Source: AAA164-E04 sp964342825
Lineage (GTDB): Bacteria > Verrucomicrobiota > Verrucomicrobiia > Limisphaerales > AAA164-E04
Reading direction: 5' to 3'
Assembly (NCBI GenBank): GCA_964342825.1
Contig: CAYFHO010000001.1
Coordinates: 124,001 to 188,000 of the forward strand
Length of the DNA stretch: 64,000 nt
Of the stretch, positions 18,547 to 27,600 are shown in pieces. Under the pieces are notes generated by a model that saw only the letters and a list, made by a program, of their open reading frames with translations, had not been told where the DNA came from and made no database searches. A program made the position numbers and the translations under genes. Position 1 is the first letter of the stretch; each line of letters opens with the position of its first letter.

Positions 18547-18585
18547 CATTAGCGCCCCAACTTCTCGTGTAGTGTCACAGGTCAA

Positions 18586-18599
18586 ATTTCCATGGAAAT
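18586..18599. repeat. 14-bp perfect palindrome between convergent genes
   Basis: ATTTCCATGGAAAT is self-complementary and sits between the stop at 18546 and the leftward gene ending at 18619. CAGG and CCTG nearby extend the symmetry loosely. No T run follows on either strand. It could be a weak terminator or a chance palindrome. Confidence 0.35.
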
Positions 18600-18618
18600 G
18601 GCTTTGTCCTGGTGCTGC

Positions 18619-19002
18619 CTACTTACGTTTTGTGATTTCCAAGATGGATTCTATGAAGGTCGCTGCGATCGTAAGTGCCAGACCCGATCCTGCTATCCAG
18701 AGAAGCGGATGTAATTTATTCACATTGCTCACTGCAGGAAGGATGCAAGCGACACCCATCGCACTCATTCCAAGGCCGCGCATGAAGGCGAAGCATCGGT
18801 CTTGAATATTTTCCTTACCTTTTGGGTTTGCAAATATAATGAGGTTGTAAATTCCTGGTGCCAGTAATCCCAGTGCAACCAATGCCAATGCCCAGGATTG
18901 TTTCAAATTCCAACCGAAAGAACCTCCCAATCCATAAATGGCACACCCGAGTCCGGCGACCAATGATAGGAACAAGATCAAAAATATCAGAATCTCCCTC
19001 AT
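18619..19002 (-). CDS. Small four-helix membrane protein, unknown function
   Basis: 127 residues with four predicted membrane helices (about 4-26, 36-58, 72-90 and 97-118). The loop FANPKGKENIQD resembles FANPDPKGKKR of the membrane protein at 11398-11748. The start overlaps the stop of the 78-residue gene upstream by four bases (ATGA), so the two are probably translated together. The family is not recognised. Confidence 0.65.
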   Translation of the reverse strand: MREILIFLILFLSLVAGLGCAIYGLGGSFGWNLKQSWALALVALGLLAPGIYNLIIFANPKGKENIQDRCFAFMRGLGMSAMGVACILPAVSNVNKLHPLLWIAGSGLALTIAATFIESILEITKRK

Positions 19003-19235
19003 TCCTTGGCCTTCAATTCTGTGAGTGAAACAAACGAATTAGACAGTTCAATCAAACCAACACAGCCTCTGGTAATTTGCTGGAAAAATTCGCTGACAAA
19101 GTAGTGGGTCAACGAACCGAAACAGAGGATGTTGAAACCTGAAGGTGCAATCATCGAAGTATCGAGGGATCTCATCATAGGACGCATTAAGAAATGTTTC
19201 ATCACATTCAATAGGTCAAGAAATTCGTTAGACAT
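18999..19235 (-). CDS. Small hypothetical protein coupled to a membrane protein
   Basis: 78 residues (begins MSNEFLDLLNVMKHFL), one moderately hydrophobic stretch in the middle (GFNILCFGSLTHYFVSEFF), otherwise helical. Its stop overlaps the start of the four-helix protein gene by four bases, which is the main reason to believe it. No family recognised. The region upstream is shared with the divergent cytochrome gene. Confidence 0.5.
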   Translation of the reverse strand: MSNEFLDLLNVMKHFLMRPMMRSLDTSMIAPSGFNILCFGSLTHYFVSEFFQQITRGCVGLIELSNSFVSLTELKAKE

Positions 19236-19302
19236 TATTTCCCGAATTAAACAGCAACAATACTTGGTGAGCTAAGTCTTGATATTGGGGCGATTTCGGC
19301 TC

Positions 19303-22122
19303 ATGTTTTCCTCAATGTCCCGAATAAAGCTTCCATACAAAATTTCTACCTCGGTTCAAAAGGGGATTTGGATTTTTGTGGGGATGTTCTTCTTCATTTC
19401 TCAGTTATTCGCAAAAGAGCCCCTTGCCGAATCTTTTGAATCCCGGGTCGGGGGATTTATTCAGGATTACTGTCTTGAATGCCATTCCAGTCAGAAGAAT
19501 AAAGGGGATCTTGATTTAGAGGCCATGTTGACGCCCGGCGGGTATGCTCGGCATTTCAAGGAGTGGGGTTGGGTGAGAGAGCAACTTGAATCCAGGGAGA
19601 TGCCTCCCAAAAAAGCCAAACAGCCAGGAGCCGATTTAGTGAAGGAAGTTCTCGGGCTCATTGAAGTCGAAGCGAAACGATCTTCCAGTTTACATGCAGG
19701 CGATCCCGGTCCCGTGGTTGTCAGACGATTGACTTCAGCTGAATATATTTATGCCATCAAGGACCTCACCGGATTGGACATGGATTCCCTTCGGTCAGTG
19801 CTTCCTGAGGATGCTGTGGGTGGGGAAGGTTTTGCAAATATTGGTGAAGTGCAATTTTTGCAGGATGCGTCTCTGGAACGCTATCTTGAGTCTGCTCGCA
19901 AAATCGCGTCGCATGCCATCATTGGCGCTGGGGATTTGGCTTTTTTTCAAGATCCTGGCGACACCGGCTTTGAACTTTCAGCCATCCGCCGGATACAATC
20001 CATTTATCGAGAACATGGATTCCGGTCAGGCGCAGGCGAAGGGGCCAAACCTTACGGTCTTGAAATGTTTCCCAAGGCATTTCTGGTGGTCTGGATGCAT
20101 CATTACCGACAGGAACTTGATCTTCCAGATTGGTCCATGGTGCAATTCGCGAAATATGTCGGGATTTCTCCCAAGTTTGCCGCGCACATGGAAAATTCCT
20201 TAACACAAAAACATGAGTATCCATCGCTTCAGGAAATTCATGAATTTTGGGTTAAGGCCCCAAGACCGGAATCCACAGACTTGACTGCGGAAGCAGATCG
20301 ATTGACTCCCTACTTTGAACGTCTTTTCAAACTTGTTCAACGCTGGCAGAAATCATTCGCCAAACAAGCTCGACATCGTGAAGAATCCGCCTTGCTCGAT
20401 GCCCAATCGTCGGGAGATGAAGGCAAGACCGAAGCGTTTGTATTCGCAAAATTTTTTCCAAGTGTTTCTCATCGGGAACCAGCGCCTTCTGATCGGGATC
20501 CGATACCGCAACCCTACGATAACAGCTACAATAATGCAGAGCGGAATGCTTGGCATTATCAAGTGAAATACCATCGAGATGATTCATTTCTGGTCAATCA
20601 TATTTTACCAAACCAGACCATTCTCGAATTGAAAGTTGCATGGAATGATCTCTTCGCCTCATTTGATTATCATCAGGCAAATCTAAATCTACTGGCAAAA
20701 CACTTTGATGTCTTTCAGAAAGATGTTCCAGGTGTGGACACATTGGACAAGCGAGATGTTCAGGATCTGCCATCGGACGCGTTACCTTGGATTGAGTCCC
20801 TGATTCAACATCGTGAAGGGGTGATTGAAGCGATGGCTCAATCTGTTCCTGACCATATCGAACAGTGCATCGATTTCGCCGGAAAGGCTTGGCGACGTCC
20901 TTTGAGTTTGCAAGAGATCAGGGACCTTCGATCCTATTACCGACAGTCTCGTGAAGAGGAATTTTTGACACATCAGGATGCCGTTCGGTTGGTCTTGACT
21001 CGCATTTTGGTTTCTCCTCATTTTCTGTTTCGTCTTGAATCCCTGGAAAAATCTGAATCCATCGTAGATCTTTCCCCTCATGAGAAAGCCGCGAGATTGA
21101 GTTTTTTTCTGTGGGCATCCATTCCAGATGATGATTTGTACAACGCCGCAAGGAAAGGGGAATTGGAAACGATTGACGGTCTGAAAAGTAATCTTAATCG
21201 AATGCTCAAAGATTCTCGTAATTCCAGGTTCGCAACCGAATTCTTCGGTCAATGGTTTGGGTTTTACCGCTTCGATCGGTTTCAAGGGGTTGATGAAACA
21301 CAGTTTGACGAATGGACACCCGAACTGCGGCGTTCGCTGTATGAGGAGGCAAAGATTTTCTTTGCAAAATTGGTGGAAGAGGACCGTGCCATCGATGAGG
21401 TTCTCCTTGCCGATCACGTTTATGTAAATGCCACTTTGGCGAGGCACTATGGGGTTCCAGTGGCTGGTATTACCAATGAAGACGTTTTTCAAAAAGTTAA
21501 TTTGGATACCGGCAATCAACGTGGTGGTTTGTTGGGGATGGGCGCAGTTCATGCCATTACCTCGGCTCCGTTGCGCACGAGTATCGTCAAACGGGGCGAT
21601 TGGATATTAAGAAGAATCCTTGGAACTCCTGTTCCTCCCCCTCCGGCGGACGCGGGGTCGATCAGTACCGAGGGACAGGCAGCTCAAGGGAAATCCATTC
21701 GTGAGCTGCTACAAGCTCACCAGGCCTATGCCTCCTGCGTCAATTGCCATGCACGAATGGACCCGCTTGGATTTGCGCTTGAGGCCTTTGATGTGACAGG
21801 CAAAAATCGAGAGGTCTATCGCAATGGTTTACCCGTTGAGTCGGTCGGTCATTTACGAGATGGAACGAAGGTTCAGGGATTTGATGGTCTTCGAACATAT
21901 TTGAAAAACAACATTCAACTTTTCCATCGCACCTTTTGTACGAAACTGATCGGCTATGCTTTTGGGCGAAGGGAACTTTTATCGGATCATGCATTGGTGG
22001 ATAAATTAATGGTTTCCCTTGCCAATAAGGAACCGATTTCCAGACAAATCGAAATAGTGGTCAGCAGCCCTCAGTTTTGTCGAAAACGAGGTTCCATGTT
22101 TACAATTACAGATCCAGATTAG
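19303..22122 (+). CDS. Planctomycete-type cytochrome c protein (DUF1587/1595/1592/1588/1585)
   Basis: 939 residues from the ATG at 19303 (19315 also possible), with a membrane-spanning or signal segment (GIWIFVGMFFFISQLFA). A heme c site CLECH lies at 57-61 and a second, CVNCH, at 812-816. Domain order follows the family: DUF1587 (RRLTSAEYIYAIKDLTG), DUF1595 (KAWRRPLSLQEI), DUF1592 (VLTRILVSPHFLFRLE), DUF1588 (GLLGMGAVHAITSAP) and DUF1585 (FCTKLIGYAFGRREL). A stretch of about 330 residues between DUF1587 and DUF1595 (about 230-560) is unlike any of these. These proteins are periplasmic and always pair with DUF1552 proteins, as here; the reaction is unknown but electron transfer coupled to polymer breakdown has been suggested. 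Confidence 0.9.
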   Translation: MFSSMSRIKLPYKISTSVQKGIWIFVGMFFFISQLFAKEPLAESFESRVGGFIQDYCLECHSSQKNKGDLDLEAMLTPGGYARHFKEWGWVREQLESREMPPKKAKQPGADLVKEVLGLIEVEAKRSSSLHAGDPGPVVVRRLTSAEYIYAIKDLTGLDMDSLRSVLPEDAVGGEGFANIGEVQFLQDASLERYLESARKIASHAIIGAGDLAFFQDPGDTGFELSAIRRIQSIYREHGFRSGAGEGAKPYGLEMFPKAFLVVWMHHYRQELDLPDWSMVQFAKYVGISPKFAAHMENSLTQKHEYPSLQEIHEFWVKAPRPESTDLTAEADRLTPYFERLFKLVQRWQKSFAKQARHREESALLDAQSSGDEGKTEAFVFAKFFPSVSHREPAPSDRDPIPQPYDNSYNNAERNAWHYQVKYHRDDSFLVNHILPNQTILELKVAWNDLFASFDYHQANLNLLAKHFDVFQKDVPGVDTLDKRDVQDLPSDALPWIESLIQHREGVIEAMAQSVPDHIEQCIDFAGKAWRRPLSLQEIRDLRSYYRQSREEEFLTHQDAVRLVLTRILVSPHFLFRLESLEKSESIVDLSPHEKAARLSFFLWASIPDDDLYNAARKGELETIDGLKSNLNRMLKDSRNSRFATEFFGQWFGFYRFDRFQGVDETQFDEWTPELRRSLYEEAKIFFAKLVEEDRAIDEVLLADHVYVNATLARHYGVPVAGITNEDVFQKVNLDTGNQRGGLLGMGAVHAITSAPLRTSIVKRGDWILRRILGTPVPPPPADAGSISTEGQAAQGKSIRELLQAHQAYASCVNCHARMDPLGFALEAFDVTGKNREVYRNGLPVESVGHLRDGTKVQGFDGLRTYLKNNIQLFHRTFCTKLIGYAFGRRELLSDHALVDKLMVSLANKEPISRQIEIVVSSPQFCRKRGSMFTITDPD

Positions 22123-22138
22123 TCACCCTTCCAACCTC

Positions 22139-23509
22139 ATGAAAAATCATTTCATAAGAAATTGTGTTCAACCCTTTTCACGTCGTCGGTTTATAAGAGG
22201 CATGGGGGTATGCATGGCCTTGCCTTGGCTGGAATCGTTACCTGCTCATTCCGAGGAAACTGGCAAGGTATTCCATGCTCATGGTGACGAACTCTCTGCA
22301 CCCATGCGATTTGCCTGCATGTATTTCAGCAACGGAGTGGAACCTGCCCATTGGTGGGCAAAGGCGACCAACGATTCCATGAACATTGGGCCGGGACTGG
22401 AGCCCATGCGGCCGCACTTGAAAGACTTTGTTTTTCTGAAGGGTCTTTACAATCAAAAAGCAGTGGATCATCCGAGTGCCCACCTTGGGAGGATCCCGAA
22501 CTTGCTGTCCGGTGCCTGGGTGAGCAACGATCAGAATGTGATCCGGGTGGGTGAGACAATGGATCAGGTTCTTGCGAAATCGGTTGGTCAAACCAGTCCT
22601 ATTCCGAGTTTGGTGCTTGGAATAGAACCAACTGAGATGCGACTTGAGGATGGGCTCTCCATGCTTTACGGATCCAACATTTCATGGTCATCCGATACCA
22701 AACCTGCCATGAAAGAAATCTACCCGGCACGTGTGTTTGATGCCTTGACCCGTGACGGCTCAGGTCGTCGTACGGATCGGAGTGTGCTTGATGAAGCCAT
22801 GTCGGATGCCAAATCGCTCAGAAACTCGTTGAACGTCACCGACCGCTCCAAGTTGGATGAATACCTGGAATCTATTCGCGACATAGAAAAGCGCATTGAA
22901 CGCGCTGGAGCAGAAGAGACGGTGGTAGGTTGGAGCCCAAGTCTCGACAAACCTGACATGCCGCGTCCGAAAGACGGGTTGCCTCAGGAAATTCCCAGAC
23001 ACATGCGTTTGATGACGGACCTGATGGTCATGGCCTTTCAAATGGATCAGACACGTATTGCGACGTACATGTTGAACAATGATTTATCGCAGATGAATTT
23101 CGGGTTTCTCAAAGGTGTTCAAGGAAGTCTTCATCTGGATTTAACTCACAATGGCAGAGATCCTGAACTGGAGGCGATGTATCTAAGGACCAATCAATTT
23201 CATACTGCTCAGTTTGCTTATCTCTTAGAGCGGATGAAATCCATTCAAGAAGGGGAGGGAACCTTGTTGGATCATTCGTTGTTATTATTTTGCTCCAATT
23301 TATTTGATGGCGATAAGCATCAGGCTGACGAAATGCCAATGCTCCTTGCCGGTGGTGGGAGTAACCTGAAAACAGGGCGCATCCTGGATTTTTCGAACGA
23401 GCCCAAAGAGGAACGTCGGGCTTGCAATCTATACCTTTCCCTCATGTCTAAAATGGGGCACCCCCTCAGTCAATTCGGAGACGCGGATAGACCCTTAAAG
23501 TGGCTGTGA
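22139..23509 (+). CDS. DUF1552 family exported protein
   Basis: 456 residues. The N-terminus has a twin-arginine-like signal (SRRRFIRGMG at 14-23, followed by a hydrophobic stretch), so export by Tat is likely and suggests folding or a cofactor before export. The body matches DUF1552 proteins of Verrucomicrobiota and Planctomycetes (RFACMYFSNGVEPAHWW, DIEKRIERA, LLLFCSNLFDGDKH), distant relatives of DUF1501/sulfatase-fold proteins. It follows the DUF1592-type cytochrome gene by 16 bases, the usual pairing, and probably works with it outside the cytoplasm. Substrate and reaction are unknown. Confidence 0.9.
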   Translation: MKNHFIRNCVQPFSRRRFIRGMGVCMALPWLESLPAHSEETGKVFHAHGDELSAPMRFACMYFSNGVEPAHWWAKATNDSMNIGPGLEPMRPHLKDFVFLKGLYNQKAVDHPSAHLGRIPNLLSGAWVSNDQNVIRVGETMDQVLAKSVGQTSPIPSLVLGIEPTEMRLEDGLSMLYGSNISWSSDTKPAMKEIYPARVFDALTRDGSGRRTDRSVLDEAMSDAKSLRNSLNVTDRSKLDEYLESIRDIEKRIERAGAEETVVGWSPSLDKPDMPRPKDGLPQEIPRHMRLMTDLMVMAFQMDQTRIATYMLNNDLSQMNFGFLKGVQGSLHLDLTHNGRDPELEAMYLRTNQFHTAQFAYLLERMKSIQEGEGTLLDHSLLLFCSNLFDGDKHQADEMPMLLAGGGSNLKTGRILDFSNEPKEERRACNLYLSLMSKMGHPLSQFGDADRPLKWL

Positions 23510-24399
23510 ATGATCCTGCACTTTTCCCTGCCGAAGTGTCTTCTGAAGATTGGGCACTTTTGCAGCACAAGCAGACGATTGCTGATTTAAATTGGATACT
23601 GGATTCGCCTCCTTTGTTCGAAGGCAAGGATGGCTTGCTTTCAATCATCGGGGAAAAAGGGCGAATCCTTTCGCGCCTAGAAACCGCTGCAACCAATTTT
23701 AAAAGTCCCTCATCTCGCCGTGTTGGTTTGTATTTTGAATCATTGCTGAACCTCTGTTTTGATACCGATCCAAACATCAAAATGGAGGCTCGTCATCTTC
23801 AGGTGTTTCAGGGAAAACGCACTTTGGGAGAAATCGATTTTTGTTTGCGTGACCAACACGGAGCACGTTGGCGTCTTGAGAGCACCATCAAATTCTACCT
23901 GCACCATCCAATTTCCAAAGCTCAGTTTGGAAGTGACTTTGTAGGACCTGATCCGCGAGACAATTTTGAACGGAAATATCATCACCTAATGGACAAGCAA
24001 CTGAGATTGTGTTCGCCCCAATTGGAACCTGTTGATCACGCATTACCCATCACTCGTGGGATTATATTTTATCATATTCATGATTCAGAAAATCAAAGCC
24101 GACCCTCCACAGCAAACCCGGATCATCTGCGCGGGATATGGATGAAGGCATCTGAATGGAATGAAATAAATGCACGCGAATTTGCATTTGATCAAGCCGC
24201 ACACCTCCCAAAGCCTTATTGGTTGAGCGGGATCTTCAACCCAGGATTGACGGGTTCATTGCTTAGTTGGCGCGACGCAGGACGAGCCTTGAAAAAGCAT
24301 TTCGAAGCATTCCATTCCCCATTGATGATGAGTCTGTTTTCCGATGGTCAAGAACCCTCACGGTGTATTGTCGTGAACGACTTGTGGCCTAATGCGTGA
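23500..24399 (+). CDS. DUF1853 family protein
   Basis: 299 residues starting at a GTG (23500) that overlaps the DUF1552 gene by 10 bases; a second GTG at 23506 is an alternative. No signal peptide. The sequence fits DUF1853: LNWILDSPPLF, GLYFESLLNLCF, GEIDFCLRDQHGARW, LESTIKFYLHH, and the late MDKQLRLC. The GExDF...ExxxK pattern recalls PD-(D/E)XK nuclease folds, to which I believe this family has been related; this was not checked. A cytoplasmic nuclease-like protein tightly overlapping two exported redox proteins is unexpected. No Shine-Dalgarno at good distance was seen. Confidence 0.75.
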   Translation: MAVNDPALFPAEVSSEDWALLQHKQTIADLNWILDSPPLFEGKDGLLSIIGEKGRILSRLETAATNFKSPSSRRVGLYFESLLNLCFDTDPNIKMEARHLQVFQGKRTLGEIDFCLRDQHGARWRLESTIKFYLHHPISKAQFGSDFVGPDPRDNFERKYHHLMDKQLRLCSPQLEPVDHALPITRGIIFYHIHDSENQSRPSTANPDHLRGIWMKASEWNEINAREFAFDQAAHLPKPYWLSGIFNPGLTGSLLSWRDAGRALKKHFEAFHSPLMMSLFSDGQEPSRCIVVNDLWPNA

Positions 24400-24519
24400 A
24401 TTCAACTGTAAACACCTTGAGTTTGTCTTGGGCATCAATCATTCCCTCACTTGGCTTAGATCAAGTAACATTCACACCGATTGTGATTCGGTCGACAAGT
24501 CATTCAAGGAGTCCATTCA

Positions 24520-24591
24520 ATGGTTGCAATTGTTATTGTAGTTCAACTCCTGATTTCTAAACGCGTTTCACAAGATCTCATTGTTCCTTGA
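24520..24591 (+). CDS. Possible 23-codon hydrophobic small ORF with strong ribosome-binding site
   Basis: ATG at 24520 with AAGGAG at 24506-24511 (8-base spacing) opens a 23-residue ORF ending at TGA 24589-24591. The first 13 residues are nearly all hydrophobic (MVAIVIVVQLLIS), followed by KRVSQDLIVP, consistent with a tiny membrane peptide. It ends 32 bases before the beta-helix protein gene and could be a leader or small protein. No homologue recognised. Confidence 0.4.
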   Translation: MVAIVIVVQLLISKRVSQDLIVP

Positions 24592-24623
24592 CTCACCAGA
24601 AAGTTGGAAAGATAAAACTAGGC

Positions 24624-27600
24624 ATGCGGAAAGCGATACTCTTTCTTTGGGGCACACTCTTAACTTGTTGTTTGGTAACAACCCAAGCTCAATATTCTCA
24701 CCGCCTACTAGTCAAGGCGGGCGATCCCGCACCGATGCCACCACCGCCTGAGGAATTGACATCTGGTTTCTGGAGCAATTTTCCCAATGGCATTTTTAAT
24801 GAAGAGCAGACATTCGCTGAGTTCGACGAAGATCGCCACTATATCAACGATGCGGGACTCGTGGTTTTCCGAGCGCGATTGAACAGCGGGTTTTGGGGAT
24901 ATTGGCAAACCGATGGAGTCTTTGTCGAATCCGTCTTTCTGGAAGGGCTCCCCGAGCCATACGATTTTGAGACCAACGTCACATTCGTAACCCAGAAAGG
25001 GGACGTTTTGCTTTTTCAACCCGCTTCTGAAACTGACTCGTTCCCTCGTTTTTATCAATTCGCTGCGGATCCGCAGGAACCCATCAAGCAACTGTTGCCT
25101 CCTAGCAGGACAGGGCGGCTGGATTTAATCGGCATTGGGGGCTATGATTTTCACGATGATGGCCTGATCGCCACAACCAGCTCGATGACGGGAGACGGAT
25201 CTCGAGCGGAAATTCGTTTTCATAGGTTTCGTGACGATCGCGAAATTGTGTTTGAACAAGAAAGAGAAATATTTTCCTACCGAGGCGACTCATATAAAAT
25301 CCGCGGACTTTCGTTTGCGTCCACCAGTCTTTCTCATGCTGTCTGGTTGGCGCACGTCGCGCCCACGGATCCAGCGCCTGATCGCAGTTATCCTGGATCT
25401 ATGATACGCCGATCTTCCTGGTGGAAGGATACTTTTTTCTCAGCCGGATATATTGCGATTGGGTGGCTATCCATTGGCAACGATGGAAGCGTCGCGTTTC
25501 ACGGTAAAGTGGATGATCCCACCGGACCATGGGGAATTCATGTCATCGATGAAAGGACGGGCAACAAGAGATTGATCGCCGAGGAAGGTCCTGAGTCGCC
25601 AGACGCGAAGGCCAAACGGTTTGACATATTGCGTTTTTTTCAGGTTTCCAGCGCAGGATTGGTCACTTTTATGGGGCGTGAAGCTGGTTCCAAGGAGTGG
25701 GGCGTTTGGAGCGAGTTGCGTTTTTCCAGGGATAATCATGAACTCTTCCCGCTGGCGATCGAAGGCATGACCTCACCTTACGACAGTAATTTGAAGATCG
25801 ATCAAATCCTTCGTGCGGTCGCCAATGATCGGGGAGAAGTGTGTTTCGTGAGCACTCAACGCGACCAAGACAATAAATTTGCGGGCACGACCTATTGGCT
25901 GGCTTATTTCGATCCGGAAACGGGCGAGCCGGTTCATGAACCCATCATCACAGAATATGAACCCGAACTAACACTACCTTCCGGAGAGCTCGTTCGCGGT
26001 TCCGATATCGATTCACTGGGCACGAATTTGCGGCACAATTCTCCCCATGGTCGCGCGCGATCATTCAATTATTGGAGGCAGGTTTCTTTCCGTACGAAAT
26101 ATCTCCACCCCACCACCTTTGAGTCGGTGGATTCTCTTTGGATTTCCTCACCTTCAAGCTTTATCGTGAATGACCCGGGAGACGAACCCGACGCCAACCC
26201 CGGGGATGGCATCGCTAATATTGATCCTGATAATTCGCAGGGCGATCCGATTGTAACCCTGCGAGCCGCCTTGATGGAAGCAAACGCCAGTAAAGGCCGG
26301 AGTCTAATCGAATTCGAATTCGAACCCGAGTACCAACAAGATGGAATTGTTACGATCAAGCCAAAGAAACCATTGCCTGAAATACGCAAGTCCATCGACT
26401 TGGACGCATCGACCCAAACGGGCCCTGACGAGAATACTTCCGGTGTGGTGCTAGACGGATCAGAATTGGACTCGGTCGGCAACGGTTTCATATTTCATGG
26501 CCAGGACAATTCTATTCGTGGTCTGTCTATTCGACATTTCCCTCAGAACGGCTTGACTGCTCACAACGGACAGCTTCGATTGGTTGATGTGGATATTGAA
26601 CAAAATGGCGAAGTAGGCGTGGAAGCACAGGCGCTACATATATCTGCGACACCGAAGCGACAGTCGGTTATGATTCAACAAAATGGCGATCAAGGAATCC
26701 TGGTTCACGGATCCTTGGATGCGGATGCATGCCATATCCAGCACAACGGCGCGGAAGGTATCTTAAGCTTTGGCGACCAGATTATTTTGAATCGTTCCGA
26801 TCGGACAAAGGTTTATATCAAGAACAATGGAGCCGCCGGGGTTGAGGCTGAGTCCGCTTTGACCATCCAAGGAGGACGGCTGGCAGTTAATGGTAACGGA
26901 ACAAAACAGCCTGAAGGTGGAGTCGGTATTAACGCGCCAAAAGCGAATATCTCTCTCTTTGATTCCGAGATTAGTCAAAATGCTTCCATCGGATTAATCG
27001 GCGATGCCGTTGATTTTTATGGAGGCCAGACTGTGATCGATGCCAACGGCTCACACGGTATCCAATGTGCCGGTAATCTGGACACTGAAGTGATCCGGGT
27101 GTCCAACAACAATGGTTGGGCTGTTCTTTCCGAAGGTGATCGAATCCTTATCAATGAGGAAGATGACGGGACTTGCCGCATTCACGACAATGCCTTGGGG
27201 GGCATTTCGTTTTCGGGAACCGATTTGTTTGCGGTCAAAACCGAAATTTACCGTAATGGGACGAAATTCAGGTTTCTCGAGAATGAAGGTTTAGGAATCT
27301 ACGCACCAAAGGCCTTGGCAGTTCTTGATAATGTCAAAGTTTTCGAAAATAAGTGGACCGGTGTGCTTGCCAAAGATCTGACGTTGTGGGGAGATCTTGG
27401 CGAAATGCGGGCGAATGGTAATAACGGCGCCTTCGTAGAAGGGGATTTTCTCGCCGAAGAGCGGTGTTTGATGACGGACAATGCGGGATGGGGATTGGAA
27501 ATCGAGGGAGATTCATGCCGTATTGGGGAGACACTGAGTCCGAAAACCAGTTCCATCGACGGGAACGGACTGGGCGGCATTCGATTTGCAGGAACCACCT

